DNA from: an uncultured Anaerolineae bacterium
GTDB taxonomy: Bacteria > Chloroflexota > Anaerolineae > J036 > Brachytrichaceae
NCBI GenBank assembly: GCA_937959265.1
Contig: CALGMA010000026.1
Location: 53,369-117,368, forward strand
Direction of reading: 5' to 3'
Length of the DNA stretch: 64,000 bases
Below, one piece after another: positions 39,732-49,187 of this stretch. The translations under genes were made by a program, and so were the position numbers. The first letter of the stretch is position 1, and the number at the start of each line of letters is the position of its first letter. The notes under the pieces are model-generated. The model ran no database searches. It saw only the letters and a list, made by a program, of their open reading frames with translations, and was not told the DNA's origin.

Positions 39732-40819
39732 TTCGTTTCTCCCTGGCCCAGGCGGATGCGCGGGTCGAGCCGGCTGTACAACAGGTCGGCGATCAAGTTG
39801 GCCATGATCACCGAGATGGTGATGATTAGAAAGATGCCCTGCATCACCGGGTAGTCGCGCTGGTTGATGGCTTTGATCAGTTGCTGGCCGATGCCCTGAT
39901 ACACGAAGATGGCCTCGATCAACACCGAGCCACCGAAGACGAAGCCGATGCTAATGGCGAGCTGGGTGAACAGCGGCAGTGAAGCGTTGCGCCCAACGTA
40001 TGAGGTCATGATGCGCCCATCCTTCAGGCCGCGCGCCCGTGCCACGGTCACGTAGTCCTCTTCCAGTGTGGCGATCGTGCTGCTCTTCATGGCCAGCATC
40101 CAGCCGCCAATCGTGGTGAGCACATAGACGGAGATGGGCAGCGCAGCGTGATACAGCACGTCCAGGAAGAAGTGCAGCGTGAAGCCAGGTTGCACGCCGG
40201 GTGAGATCGAGCCGCGCATGCTGGCGATGTTGATGATCTTCAACTGCGGCCCCAGCACCACCAGCAAGATGATCGCGATCAGGTAATTCGGCACCGAGCT
40301 GACCAGCGACGCGAAGGTCGAGAACGCATAGTCAATCGGCGTCTCGCGTCGGTAGGCCATCAACATGCCCAGCGCCACACCAAAGATGAAGCTGATCAGC
40401 AGCGACGTGCCGACGCTGAACAACGTCCACGGCAGGAATTGGCGGATGATGTCGGCCACGTAGGTGCCCTTCGAACGATATGATTGTCCCAGGTCGCCGC
40501 GCAGCAAGTTGCCCAGATACTCCAGGTATTGCCGGCCTAGCGGTGCGTCGAGGTCAATCGCAAACAGCGCCGAGGCCTGATCGCGCGCCTCCTGGTACGA
40601 CATGCCATACATCGCAATCTGTTCCTGGATGAAGATCTCGACGGGATTGCTGGGCATCAATCGGATCAGGAAGAACGTCGCCGTTATCACGGCGAAGATC
40701 GTGATCAGCGCCTTCACCAAGCGACGGAAGACGTAGTTGCGAAAGATGCGCTGGAGTACGCCGGGGCGCGCCTGTTCCCCCGGCAAGCTGACGGGAATCG
40801 GAGCAGTTTGAACGGCCAT
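39728..40819 (-). CDS. ABC transporter permease (OppB-like)
   Basis: YVTVARARGLKDGRIMTSYVGRNASLPLFTQLAISIGFVFGGSVLIEAIFVYQGIGQQLIKAINQRDYPVMQG. Confidence 0.92.
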   Translation of the reverse strand: MAVQTAPIPVSLPGEQARPGVLQRIFRNYVFRRLVKALITIFAVITATFFLIRLMPSNPVEIFIQEQIAMYGMSYQEARDQASALFAIDLDAPLGRQYLEYLGNLLRGDLGQSYRSKGTYVADIIRQFLPWTLFSVGTSLLISFIFGVALGMLMAYRRETPIDYAFSTFASLVSSVPNYLIAIILLVVLGPQLKIINIASMRGSISPGVQPGFTLHFFLDVLYHAALPISVYVLTTIGGWMLAMKSSTIATLEEDYVTVARARGLKDGRIMTSYVGRNASLPLFTQLAISIGFVFGGSVLIEAIFVYQGIGQQLIKAINQRDYPVMQGIFLIITISVIMANLIADLLYSRLDPRIRLGQGETK

Positions 40820-40950
40820 GCGTTACGCACTCATGCAGTGATCGGCGCAAGCGCAGCAGCATGCGTTTCGCCCGCGCCATGTGCCAAACGGGTGAATCGA
40901 ATTGCGATGCTCGCGTGATATTAGCACGCGGGCTTTCCTCCGACAAACGC

Positions 40951-41736
40951 TCATGCGATGATCGTGTGAATGCCGAGCGCGCGTACGCCCTCGACGAAGG
41001 GCGCTGGTGCGCCGGCGTCGGTGATCAGGGTGTGGATCGCCGAGAGCGGCGCGACGAACGCCGCGGCAGCGCGTCCGCACTTGGTGTGATCGGCCAGCAG
41101 GATCACTTCGCGCCCGATCTTCAGGATGGCGCGGTCGGTCAGCGTCTCCTGCAAGTCAGTGTTCGTCAGGCCGTGTTGCAAGTCTACGCCGTAGATGCCG
41201 ATGAAAACTTTATCTGCGCGTACTTCGGCCAGCGCCTGTTGGGCGATATGGCCGATGAGCGACATCTCGCTGCGGTTGAGCACGCCGCCCAGCGCAACCA
41301 GGTTGATTCCCGGCGCGCCGGCCAGCACGTTGAGCACTGGCAGGGAGTTGGTGATGACGTTCAGTCGCCTGGCCGAGCGCAGATGCAACGCGACTTCGAG
41401 TACCGTGCTGCCGCTGCTCAGGAAGATCGTCTCGCCCTCGTTGACCAGTGCCGCCGCTGCCGCGCCAATGCGCGCTTTCTCGCTGGCTTGCTCGGCGGAG
41501 CGGGGCAGGGTGCGGGGCCGACGAAGCTCGTCGCTCTGCTGCCCGTCTGGCGAAAGCGCCACCGCGCCGCCATGTACGCGCTTGATCTTGCCCTGCTTCG
41601 CCAGCGCGTCCAAGTCGCGCCGCGCGGTGGCGAGGCTGACCGTGAAGGCATCGCATAGCTCATGCATGCTCACCCGTTGCTGTTGCTGGATGAACTGCAC
41701 CATGCGGCGATGTCGCTCTAAGGTCGAAGAAGCCAT
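40951..41736 (-). CDS. DeoR/GlpR-family transcriptional regulator
   Basis: RHRRMVQFIQQQQRVSMHELCDAFTVSLATARRDLDALAKQGKIKRVHGGAVAL. Confidence 0.92.
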   Translation of the reverse strand: MASSTLERHRRMVQFIQQQQRVSMHELCDAFTVSLATARRDLDALAKQGKIKRVHGGAVALSPDGQQSDELRRPRTLPRSAEQASEKARIGAAAAALVNEGETIFLSSGSTVLEVALHLRSARRLNVITNSLPVLNVLAGAPGINLVALGGVLNRSEMSLIGHIAQQALAEVRADKVFIGIYGVDLQHGLTNTDLQETLTDRAILKIGREVILLADHTKCGRAAAAFVAPLSAIHTLITDAGAPAPFVEGVRALGIHTIIA

Positions 41737-41782
41737 AGCGCGCTCCGGCAGATTGACCTGATATAGATCGCTGCCTTGAGCC

Positions 41783-41811
41783 AGAGTACGCTAAATTTGA
41801 GCGGTTGTCAA
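41783..41811 (-). promoter_or_regulatory. Sigma70-type promoter for the DeoR-family gene
   Basis: Minus strand TTGACA-N17-TACTCT, -10 end ~47 bp from the start codon. Confidence 0.6.
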
Positions 41812-41872
41812 TCATTAGATGGATAATTGATCGAAAATTGAGCGATTTGTGTTCTTGAGCAACGCGGCACAG

Positions 41873-42997
41873 TTAAATTTCGCGATCGAGCAGGTGCATG
41901 ACCCGCTCGGTGACGATGCGAACTTCCTCGTCCGTCAGCGTCATCGGGTTGAGCAGGATGCTACTAGCCTCATCCGATGCGCCGACGCTGATGCGGGGGC
42001 TGCCGTCCCATAGCCGGGCGATCAGCTCGTCGCGCGTGATGCCAACGCGGCGTGAGTCAATCCGCACTTCGCAGCGCGGCAAGGGCTGGCCGGCTTCATT
42101 GGGGAATGAGCGCACAGCGCGCACGCCGGGCAGCGCGTTGAACGTCGCGCACCAATCGGCCACCACGCGCTCGTCGCGTTCACGGCGCTCTTCGTGATCG
42201 AGTGCGCTATAGCGTTTCACTGCGGCCAGCAGCCCGACCATTTCCTCTTTGCCCACCTTCATCGGCCGGCCGATGCCGTGGTTCGGGCTGCTGAGCCTGC
42301 GCATGGCTTGGATCAACTCGCGCCGGCCGACGACCAGGCCGGTGGTCTGCGGGCCGCGCAGATCCTTGCCGCCGCTGAAGATGGCGCACGCTGCACCCAT
42401 CTGCGTAAAGCGCCACAGGTTCTCCACCGGCGGCAGTTGAGCCGCAGCATCCACGACTACCGGCACGCCGCGCGCCCGGCACGCTGCGATGACGCACTCG
42501 ATCGGCAAATCGCCTCGGCCGGTGAAGTAGCCCTGAAACCAGACGAACGCCGCCGTGCGCGGGCTGAACGCTGCTTCCAGCTCATCCGGGTCGGTATGTG
42601 TCTCGCCGCCGATCTCGATCACTTTCACACCGGTCTGGCGCACGGCAAAGTCGTAGCCGTTGCGGTGTGAGGTGAACATGATCACCTCGTTCTTGTCGAG
42701 CGCATCGGTGTGGGGCAGGCGCCGCGCCAGTTCCCGGTCGCCGCCTGAGACGCACGCGGCGACGGCGAGCATGATGCCCGCAGCCGCGCCGGTGGTGACC
42801 ATCGCTGCCTCGTTGCCGGTCAGCGCGGCAAGCCTTTCGCCCACGCGGTCATGCAATTCTTCGAGATCCACATGGAAGCGCGCTGCGTCCTCCATCGCGG
42901 CGATCACTTCCGGCGGCATCACGCTGCCGCCCAGCTTCGTCAGTGTGGCGTTGGCGTTAATCACCGGCTGAACGCCCAGGTCGTCATAGATGCTCAT
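41873..42997 (-). CDS. SelA/DgaE-like PLP-dependent enzyme
   Basis: MSIYDDLGVQPVINANATLTKLGGSVMPPEVIAAMEDAARFHVDLEELHDRVGERLAALTGNEAAMVTTGAAAGIMLA...FSGGKDLRGPQTTGLVVGR (PLP Lys candidate). Confidence 0.82.
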   Translation of the reverse strand: MSIYDDLGVQPVINANATLTKLGGSVMPPEVIAAMEDAARFHVDLEELHDRVGERLAALTGNEAAMVTTGAAAGIMLAVAACVSGGDRELARRLPHTDALDKNEVIMFTSHRNGYDFAVRQTGVKVIEIGGETHTDPDELEAAFSPRTAAFVWFQGYFTGRGDLPIECVIAACRARGVPVVVDAAAQLPPVENLWRFTQMGAACAIFSGGKDLRGPQTTGLVVGRRELIQAMRRLSSPNHGIGRPMKVGKEEMVGLLAAVKRYSALDHEERRERDERVVADWCATFNALPGVRAVRSFPNEAGQPLPRCEVRIDSRRVGITRDELIARLWDGSPRISVGASDEASSILLNPMTLTDEEVRIVTERVMHLLDREI

Positions 42998-43075
42998 GGT
43001 GAGGTTGGGGGTTAAGGGTTAGGCAGGATCATGGGTTCGTCTCGTTGATCCCCTCGCCCGGTCGGGTCGTTGCTG

Positions 43076-44311
43076 TCAGGAGGGAATCACCCAATACTCC
43101 GGCGGCGCGGCGGTCCATTCGGGCGCGCTCAGCCCGCCGATGTCGAAGACGATCTCGCCGGCGCGAATCGTCAGGAGGCATTCCAGCTTTCGGTCGCCGG
43201 TGAGCCTGGCGCGTCCGCAGTCAACGAAGCCAAACCGACCGGTGTGCAGCTCGAAGACGGCGACATCGGCGCACGCGCCGACGCCCAGATGACCTAGCTC
43301 GGGATGGCCGATTTGGTGAGCCGGGTTCGCCGTGCTCATCTTGATCACGTCGTAGAGCGGCACGCCGGCGTTCAGGATCTTGCTCATCGTAGTCTGCATG
43401 TCTACCACGACGCCGTGCACATTGCGGATATGAAGGTCGGTGCTGATCGAGTCCGGCGGGAAGCCGCCCTGGATGGCGGGCACGGCGCTGCGGAACCAGA
43501 AGCTGGCCGCGCCGTGGCCGACGTCGAAGATCACCCCGCGCGCCCGCGCCTCGAACATGAAAGCGTTGACCCTGCCGGCCTTGTTGATGATGGGGAATTG
43601 CTGGGCATAGACGTGCGTGTGGATGTCGCCGGGCCGCGCCTTCTTCAAGATCAGCTCTTCATAGCTGCGCTCCGGTGGTCGTGGCCAGAAGTCATACATC
43701 ACATGCCGGCCGCACAGCTCGGCGGCCTTGATCGCTTGATCTGCGGCTGCCCAGGGCGTGTGCAACGTGTCCCATGGCTGGTGCGTCCAGTAGTGTGCGG
43801 TCTTGATGCCGATGCAAATGTCAGGGTAGGTGATCACGGCTTCGGCGGCGCGCTCGGCGTCGAATGTGCGCGGGTCTTGCTCCCAGTCGCCCAACATGCC
43901 GTTATCGCTAATGTTGACGTAGGCGAAGATGCGCGTCTTGGCGCGATCAATAACCGTTTCTTTGAAGTGCCGGATGTGATTCGCGCCGGCAGTTCCGGTA
44001 TCCACCACTGTAGTCACACCGCTGCGGAAGGTGTGCGCGTCGGCCAGCACGCTCAGGCCTTCCGGCGCACCCTCCGGTGCGCGCGTGTGGTAGGCGTGCA
44101 TGTGGATGTCGAGGATGCCGGGTGTGACGTAGCGGCCAGAGACGTCAATCACCTGAGCGGCCAACGCCGGAGCGATGTCCGGCTCGACGGCGGCGATTCG
44201 GCCGTTCGCGATGGCCACGTCGCGTTTGCCATCCAGCCCGTTCTTCGGGTCAATCACATGCCCACCCTTGAGTAGGAGAGCATAGGGCGGCTGCGATATA
44301 TCAAGCGTCAT
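43076..44311 (-). CDS. Amidohydrolase/deacetylase family metallohydrolase
   Basis: LLKGGHVIDPKNGLDGKRDVAIANGRIAAVEP...RYVTPGILDIHMHAYHT...GIKTAHYW...STDLHIRNVHG. Confidence 0.88.
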   Translation of the reverse strand: MTLDISQPPYALLLKGGHVIDPKNGLDGKRDVAIANGRIAAVEPDIAPALAAQVIDVSGRYVTPGILDIHMHAYHTRAPEGAPEGLSVLADAHTFRSGVTTVVDTGTAGANHIRHFKETVIDRAKTRIFAYVNISDNGMLGDWEQDPRTFDAERAAEAVITYPDICIGIKTAHYWTHQPWDTLHTPWAAADQAIKAAELCGRHVMYDFWPRPPERSYEELILKKARPGDIHTHVYAQQFPIINKAGRVNAFMFEARARGVIFDVGHGAASFWFRSAVPAIQGGFPPDSISTDLHIRNVHGVVVDMQTTMSKILNAGVPLYDVIKMSTANPAHQIGHPELGHLGVGACADVAVFELHTGRFGFVDCGRARLTGDRKLECLLTIRAGEIVFDIGGLSAPEWTAAPPEYWVIPS

Positions 44312-44502
44312 GATGGGGAGTTTAGAACATGATCGAAAGCCGCATATTGCTCCCCTGCAGCGACAACGATCAGCGCTTCACCTCTCACGAAACGAGTTTT
44401 GGACGTGCGCTTGCGGCTCACGGTTGAGCCTGATCAGTTTTGGCTTGACCGGCATTGCGCGGCGAAATTAAAATCTCGGCAATTCTCAAGCTGGAGGCCA
44501 CG

Positions 44503-46422
44503 ATGTCCGATCAATCCCAACTGCAGGCGCAAGCAGCGGAAATCTCAATTGACCACAAAACCTTCTATCCCCCGTCGCCGGAGGTTGTCGCGCGCGCGCG
44601 CATCAAAGATTGGGACGCCATGAGCAAATTCGCCTCGGAGCACCTGGAGCAATTCTGGGCCGAGCACGCCGCCGAACTCGAGTGGTATGGCCAATGGGAG
44701 CGTGTGCTCGACGACTCCAACAAGCCTTTCTTCAAGTGGTTCGTCGGTGGCAAGTTCAACATCGTCCACAACGCGCTCGACCGTCACATGAAAACCTGGC
44801 GCAGGAACAAGGTTGCTTACATCTGGCAGGGCGAGGATTTCTCTGAGCGGCAGATTTCCTACGCCGATCTTAACCGCGAAGTGTGCAAGTTCGCCAACGT
44901 GCTGAAGTCGCTCGGCGTGAAGAAGGGCGACCGCGTGACGATTTACATGGGCCGCGTGATCGAACTGCCGATTGCGATGCTGGCCTGCGCGAAGATCGGC
45001 GCGGTGCACTCGGTGGTCTACGGCGGGTTCTCGGTGCAGGCGCTGGCCGGCCGCATCCTCGACTCGCAGAGCAAAGTCCTGGTCACCTGTGACGGCGCCT
45101 ATGTCAACGGCAAAGTCGTCGAACTCAAACAGATCGCCGACGACGCAATCAAAGAAGCGCCTGTCGTCGAGAAAGTCGTGGTCTTCAAACGCACCGGCCG
45201 CGAGATCGGCTGGGTAGAGGGCCGCGATCACTGGTGGTACGACTTGATGAAGGATGCTAGCCCGGTCTGCGAGACCGAGGTGATGGATGCCGAAGATCCG
45301 CTCTTCATCCTTTACACCTCCGGCTCGACCGGCAAGCCCAAGGCGCTATTGCACACGCATGGGGGCTACGCCGTGTACACCTACACCACTATGCGCTACG
45401 TCTTCGACATCCAGGACGAAGACCGCTGGTGGTGCGCCGCCGACCCGGGCTGGATCACCGGCCACTCGTACATCGTGTATTCGCCGCTGATGAACGGCGC
45501 CACCAGCATCATCTATGAGGGCGGCCCGGCCTATCCTGCGCCGGATCGTTGGTGGCAGATCGTCGAGCAGTATGGCGTAACGATCCTGTATTGTGCGCCC
45601 ACCGGCATCCGCGGCCTGATGCGCTTCGGCGAGGAATGGCCCAAGAAGCACGATTTGTCCTCGCTCCGTTTGCTTGGCACGGTCGGCGAGCCGATTAACC
45701 CCGAAGCGTGGCGCTGGTACTACGTCCACGTGGGCGGCTCGCGTTGCCCGATCATGGACACGTGGTGGCAGACGGAGACCGGCGGCTTCATGATCACCCC
45801 GCTGCCCGTCACGCCGCTCAAGCCCGGCAGCGCCACCCAACCATTCTTTGGGATCCAGGCCGAAGTAGTGGATGACATCGGTAACCCGGCCAAACCCGAT
45901 GAGGAAGGCTATCTCACCATCCTCACGCCGTGGCCTGGCATGGCCCGTACGATCTACGGCGATCCAGATCGCTACGTACAAACTTACTGGTCGCGCTACC
46001 CCGGCCGCTACTTCACCGGCGATTCGGCGCGCGTGGATCAAGACGGCTACTTTTGGATCATCGGACGCGTGGACGATGTGCTCAAAGTGAGCGGCTATCG
46101 TCTGGGCACGGCAGAAGTGGAAAGCGCATTGGTCTCGCATCCGGCCGTGGCCGAAGCTGCGGCCATCGGCCTGCCGCACGAAGTGCGCGGCAACGCCATC
46201 TACACCTATGTCATTCTGCGCGCCGGCTACGAAGGCACGCCGGAGCTGGCCGAGGAGCTGCGCCAGCACGTCGGCAAAGTGATGGGGCCGATCGCCAGGC
46301 CGGAGAAGGTCGAGTTCGTTGCCAAGTTGCCCAAGACCCGTTCCGGCAAGATTATGCGCCGTGTGTTGAAAGCGCGCGCCCAGGGCCTGCCCGAAGGCGA
46401 CCTGACGACGCTGGAAGAGTGA
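44503..46422 (+). CDS. Acetyl-CoA synthetase-like AMP-binding acyl-CoA ligase
   Basis: YIWQGEDFSERQISYADLNREVCKFANVLKSLGVKKGDRVTIYMGRVIELPIAMLACAKIGAVHSVVYGGFS...ILYTSGSTGKPKALLHTHGGY...KTRSGKIMRRVLKA. Confidence 0.92.
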   Translation: MSDQSQLQAQAAEISIDHKTFYPPSPEVVARARIKDWDAMSKFASEHLEQFWAEHAAELEWYGQWERVLDDSNKPFFKWFVGGKFNIVHNALDRHMKTWRRNKVAYIWQGEDFSERQISYADLNREVCKFANVLKSLGVKKGDRVTIYMGRVIELPIAMLACAKIGAVHSVVYGGFSVQALAGRILDSQSKVLVTCDGAYVNGKVVELKQIADDAIKEAPVVEKVVVFKRTGREIGWVEGRDHWWYDLMKDASPVCETEVMDAEDPLFILYTSGSTGKPKALLHTHGGYAVYTYTTMRYVFDIQDEDRWWCAADPGWITGHSYIVYSPLMNGATSIIYEGGPAYPAPDRWWQIVEQYGVTILYCAPTGIRGLMRFGEEWPKKHDLSSLRLLGTVGEPINPEAWRWYYVHVGGSRCPIMDTWWQTETGGFMITPLPVTPLKPGSATQPFFGIQAEVVDDIGNPAKPDEEGYLTILTPWPGMARTIYGDPDRYVQTYWSRYPGRYFTGDSARVDQDGYFWIIGRVDDVLKVSGYRLGTAEVESALVSHPAVAEAAAIGLPHEVRGNAIYTYVILRAGYEGTPELAEELRQHVGKVMGPIARPEKVEFVAKLPKTRSGKIMRRVLKARAQGLPEGDLTTLEE

Positions 46423-46429
46423 TTTATTG

Positions 46430-46460
46430 GGGTGGACGACGGCATTGCCGTCGTCCACCC
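46430..46460. repeat. 31-nt palindrome, GGCATTGCC-core family, between convergent genes
   Basis: GGGTGGACGACGGCA-T-TGCCGTCGTCCACCC. Confidence 0.92.
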
Positions 46461-46472
46461 TGCGCTGCCCGG

Positions 46473-48470
46473 CTAGGCGAAGATCATCTCCAGCTTGAAC
46501 TCGCGGATCTTGCCGACGTCGTAACGCGCCTTATCCGCGACCAGCAGCGTCCACTCGCCGCTAGGGGACTTGCCGGCGACTGCGGCCAGCGCCGGCGTAT
46601 TCGCGGTGTCATAAGTTTGCTTAATGTGATCGGCGGCGCCGCCTTGCCGGTTGTGCAGCACGATGTCGCCGATGCCGGAAGCCGGCGGAGGCTTGAGCGT
46701 GACGACCAGGTCGCCGCGATAGGTGTGCTCGATGTCCACCCAGACCTTCAGCGCCTTGAGCGGGCGCGTCTCGGCGACAGTCGCGCTGAGTTTGGCCGAC
46801 TTCAGGTCGGGGATCGGCACATCCTGCTTGACCGAGACGATCACCACCGGCTGGGGCTGAGGGGGCGCTGCCAGCTCGACTGCCCTGTGAGCGTTTACTC
46901 GTCCGAAGCCATACCAGGGGCTGCGGCCGTTCGCGTCGTAGTTACCGTTGGCCGAATCTATCTTGTCGCAGGCGTTTTTGATGATCTCGCGCACCTCGTC
47001 CCAGCGCAAGTCGGGGTTGCGCGCCAGGATAAGCGCTGCGACGCCGGCTACGCCGGGGCATGCGCTTGATGTGCCGCCAAAGCTGTTCGTGTAGTTGCCC
47101 TGCGCGTCGCCGCGGCTGGTCTGGCCGGGGTTATAGCCGAGCGCGCCTGTGCGATCCGTCGTCCAGATGCCGGGCGTCAGCGATGGGCGACCGTTGCTGC
47201 TGGGGAAGGCGCACCAGATGGCTTTGCCGTAGTCGCTATAGGCGGCGCGCGTGCCCATGTCGTTGCAGGCTGCTACGGCGATCACCTTCTCGTAGCTGGC
47301 ATAGCCGTCGTTGTCTACGCTCTCGTTGCCGTTGCCGGCAGCGAACAGAATCACGCAGCCTTTGCCGTTGCGCCCGTTGCGTGTGGCATAGTCCATCGCC
47401 AGGCGTGTAGAGTCCGGCAAAGGCACGACCTGCTTGTGCAGTGGATCGTTGGGGTTCCACCATTCGCCGTCGGCCGGTCCCCAACTACACGAGATCACGT
47501 CGGCGCCGTTCTGCGCTGCCCATACGAAGGCGTCGGCCTCGCTCTGCGAGCCGAGGCCGGAGGCCAGCCGGATCGGCATCAGCCGCGCCTTGGGCGCCAC
47601 GCCAGCTGCGCCGAAGGCGCCGTTGGCGCACGCGACGCCGGCGCAGGCCGTGCCGTGATTGTCGAAGTTGCCCGGACGGGGGTCATTCGTCCGGCGCGTC
47701 ACGTCGCGCGGGGCGACGATCTTGCCCGCCGAGCGGAACTCTTCGTGGTCAATGTCCACCCCATCGTCAATGATGGCGATCGTCACTCCTTCGCCTTGCG
47801 AGAGTGCCCAGGCAGCCTCGACGTTGGCGCTCTGGTCTATTGCCCGGCCGCCGATGGTGGTCTTGCGCAGGTGCCATTGGGTGAGGAAAGCTGCCCGGTC
47901 ACGCCGGCGGCGGATCAGCTCGGGATGGCAGAGCTCGACGGCTTCGTCCTCGAGCAACCGCCGGGCGAGGTCGAACACTTCAAGCCCGATGCCCTCCGGC
48001 GCGCCGAGGAAGTAGCCGTTGCGCGTGTAGTCTACATGCGCCTTGATGGCGAGCCCATACTTCTTGATGAGCTGGCGGCAGGTCGCAGTCTTCGTCTCGT
48101 CGTCGAATTTGACGAAGAGGTTCTCGGTGTAAAGCACCGGCGCCTTCGATTGCGGATCCACCAGCACACGGCCGGCGAAACGCACGTCTGGTTCACCCTT
48201 CAGCACCGCGCGTGCCTGATCGCGGATGGACTTGGCCTGGCGCGTCGAGCGCGTCCGTAGCACGGCCACACCGGCGTTGAAATACTGCTCTTCGAGTTCG
48301 AAATGGCCAAGGATTACCAGAGCATCGTCGGAGAGTGCTGCGCCTTCGCCGGGTGCGGTCGCAAAGACCGGATTGTGGCTGCGGGTGCGCACGGCGATGA
48401 GATCGTTGCTCTCTTCTAGCTTGTAAGTCTGTCCCCTTTTGCCTCCATATTGGACGGTGTATGCGCTCAT
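46473..48470 (-). CDS. Subtilisin/kexin-like S8 protease with N-terminal prodomain and C-terminal P/proprotein domain
   Basis: VTIAIIDDGVDIDHEEF (Asp), NFDNHGTACAGVACAN (His), FGGTSSACPGVAGVAALIL (Ser); C-term VSVKQDVPIPDLKSAKLSATVAETRPLKALKVWVDIEHTYRGDLVVTLKPP P-domain-like. Confidence 0.92.
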   Translation of the reverse strand: MSAYTVQYGGKRGQTYKLEESNDLIAVRTRSHNPVFATAPGEGAALSDDALVILGHFELEEQYFNAGVAVLRTRSTRQAKSIRDQARAVLKGEPDVRFAGRVLVDPQSKAPVLYTENLFVKFDDETKTATCRQLIKKYGLAIKAHVDYTRNGYFLGAPEGIGLEVFDLARRLLEDEAVELCHPELIRRRRDRAAFLTQWHLRKTTIGGRAIDQSANVEAAWALSQGEGVTIAIIDDGVDIDHEEFRSAGKIVAPRDVTRRTNDPRPGNFDNHGTACAGVACANGAFGAAGVAPKARLMPIRLASGLGSQSEADAFVWAAQNGADVISCSWGPADGEWWNPNDPLHKQVVPLPDSTRLAMDYATRNGRNGKGCVILFAAGNGNESVDNDGYASYEKVIAVAACNDMGTRAAYSDYGKAIWCAFPSSNGRPSLTPGIWTTDRTGALGYNPGQTSRGDAQGNYTNSFGGTSSACPGVAGVAALILARNPDLRWDEVREIIKNACDKIDSANGNYDANGRSPWYGFGRVNAHRAVELAAPPQPQPVVIVSVKQDVPIPDLKSAKLSATVAETRPLKALKVWVDIEHTYRGDLVVTLKPPPASGIGDIVLHNRQGGAADHIKQTYDTANTPALAAVAGKSPSGEWTLLVADKARYDVGKIREFKLEMIFA

Positions 48471-48650
48471 GAATCCTCCTCTTCCCGTTGCGGAGACGGC
48501 GCACGACTGCGACCCTCGGAATAGGCGCACTCGGGAGGGTGAACGCTCGGCGCCGTCGCTTGGGGATATGCGGTGATGATAGCGGCCGATATAATCCTGT
48601 CAAACAGTCGTCGAATCACCATCATCCTGCATACGTATGTGGCATCAGTC

Positions 48651-49130
48651 ATGAGCAATCTGTCGGACTACCCGACGCGCCTGCGCGCCAGCACGGAGCA
48701 TCCCGAGGTGATCTATACGCGCGCTAAGGGTTATCACGCCGTCAAGAACGCGCCGCGCGCTCAAGCGAAGGATGCTGTGCTGGCGCTGGAAGACGATGAC
48801 AGTACCTACTTGATCCTGGAGGGGGAGCCGAAGACACTCAGCGAGGAAGTCAGCGCCGTCTATCGGGGCAGTGGCGGCACGCTGGTCGTGCCGACTGGCC
48901 GGGTCTTCATCCGTTTGGACGAAGGCACGCGCGTCGAGGCGCATGCTCACGCGTTTCGCAAGCTCGGCTTCGTCATTGCCCAGTCGCCGCCCTACGCGCC
49001 CCACGTTGCCTGGCTAGAGCGCGAAGATGGCGATGCCGCTGCTGCGCTGCACAGCGTCGGCGCACTGGAGAAACTGCCGCAGGTGTGCAACGTTGAACCC
49101 CAGCTGCTTGCAGCGCGTGCATTGCGTTGA
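48651..49130 (+). CDS. Small protein resembling the prodomain of the adjacent subtilase
   Basis: TLVVPTGRVFIRLDEGTRVEAHAHAFRKLGFVIAQSPPYAPHVAWLEREDG-DAAAALHSVGALEKLPQVCNVEPQLL aligns by eye with subtilase N-term APVLYTENLFVKFDDETKTATCRQLIKKYGLAIKAHVDYTRNGYFLGAPEGIGLEVFDLARRLLEDEAVELCHPELI. Confidence 0.7.
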   Translation: MSNLSDYPTRLRASTEHPEVIYTRAKGYHAVKNAPRAQAKDAVLALEDDDSTYLILEGEPKTLSEEVSAVYRGSGGTLVVPTGRVFIRLDEGTRVEAHAHAFRKLGFVIAQSPPYAPHVAWLEREDGDAAAALHSVGALEKLPQVCNVEPQLLAARALR

Positions 49131-49187
49131 TCCCGGCATCGCCCAAATGGGGGAATGCGCAGCCGTCCCAGCCCTGAAATTTGAACG

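Noticed and set aside
40891-40918. Possible heptads GGTGAAT CGAATTG CGATGCT CGCGTGA downstream of the DeoR-family gene
   Set aside because: Only 3-4 units with weak column conservation; not distinguishable from chance by eye.
41873-42997. True SelA / selenocysteine system
   Set aside because: Sequence is the SelA-like/DgaE-type family. No SelB, tRNA-Sec or in-frame TGA selenoprotein evidence in the window.
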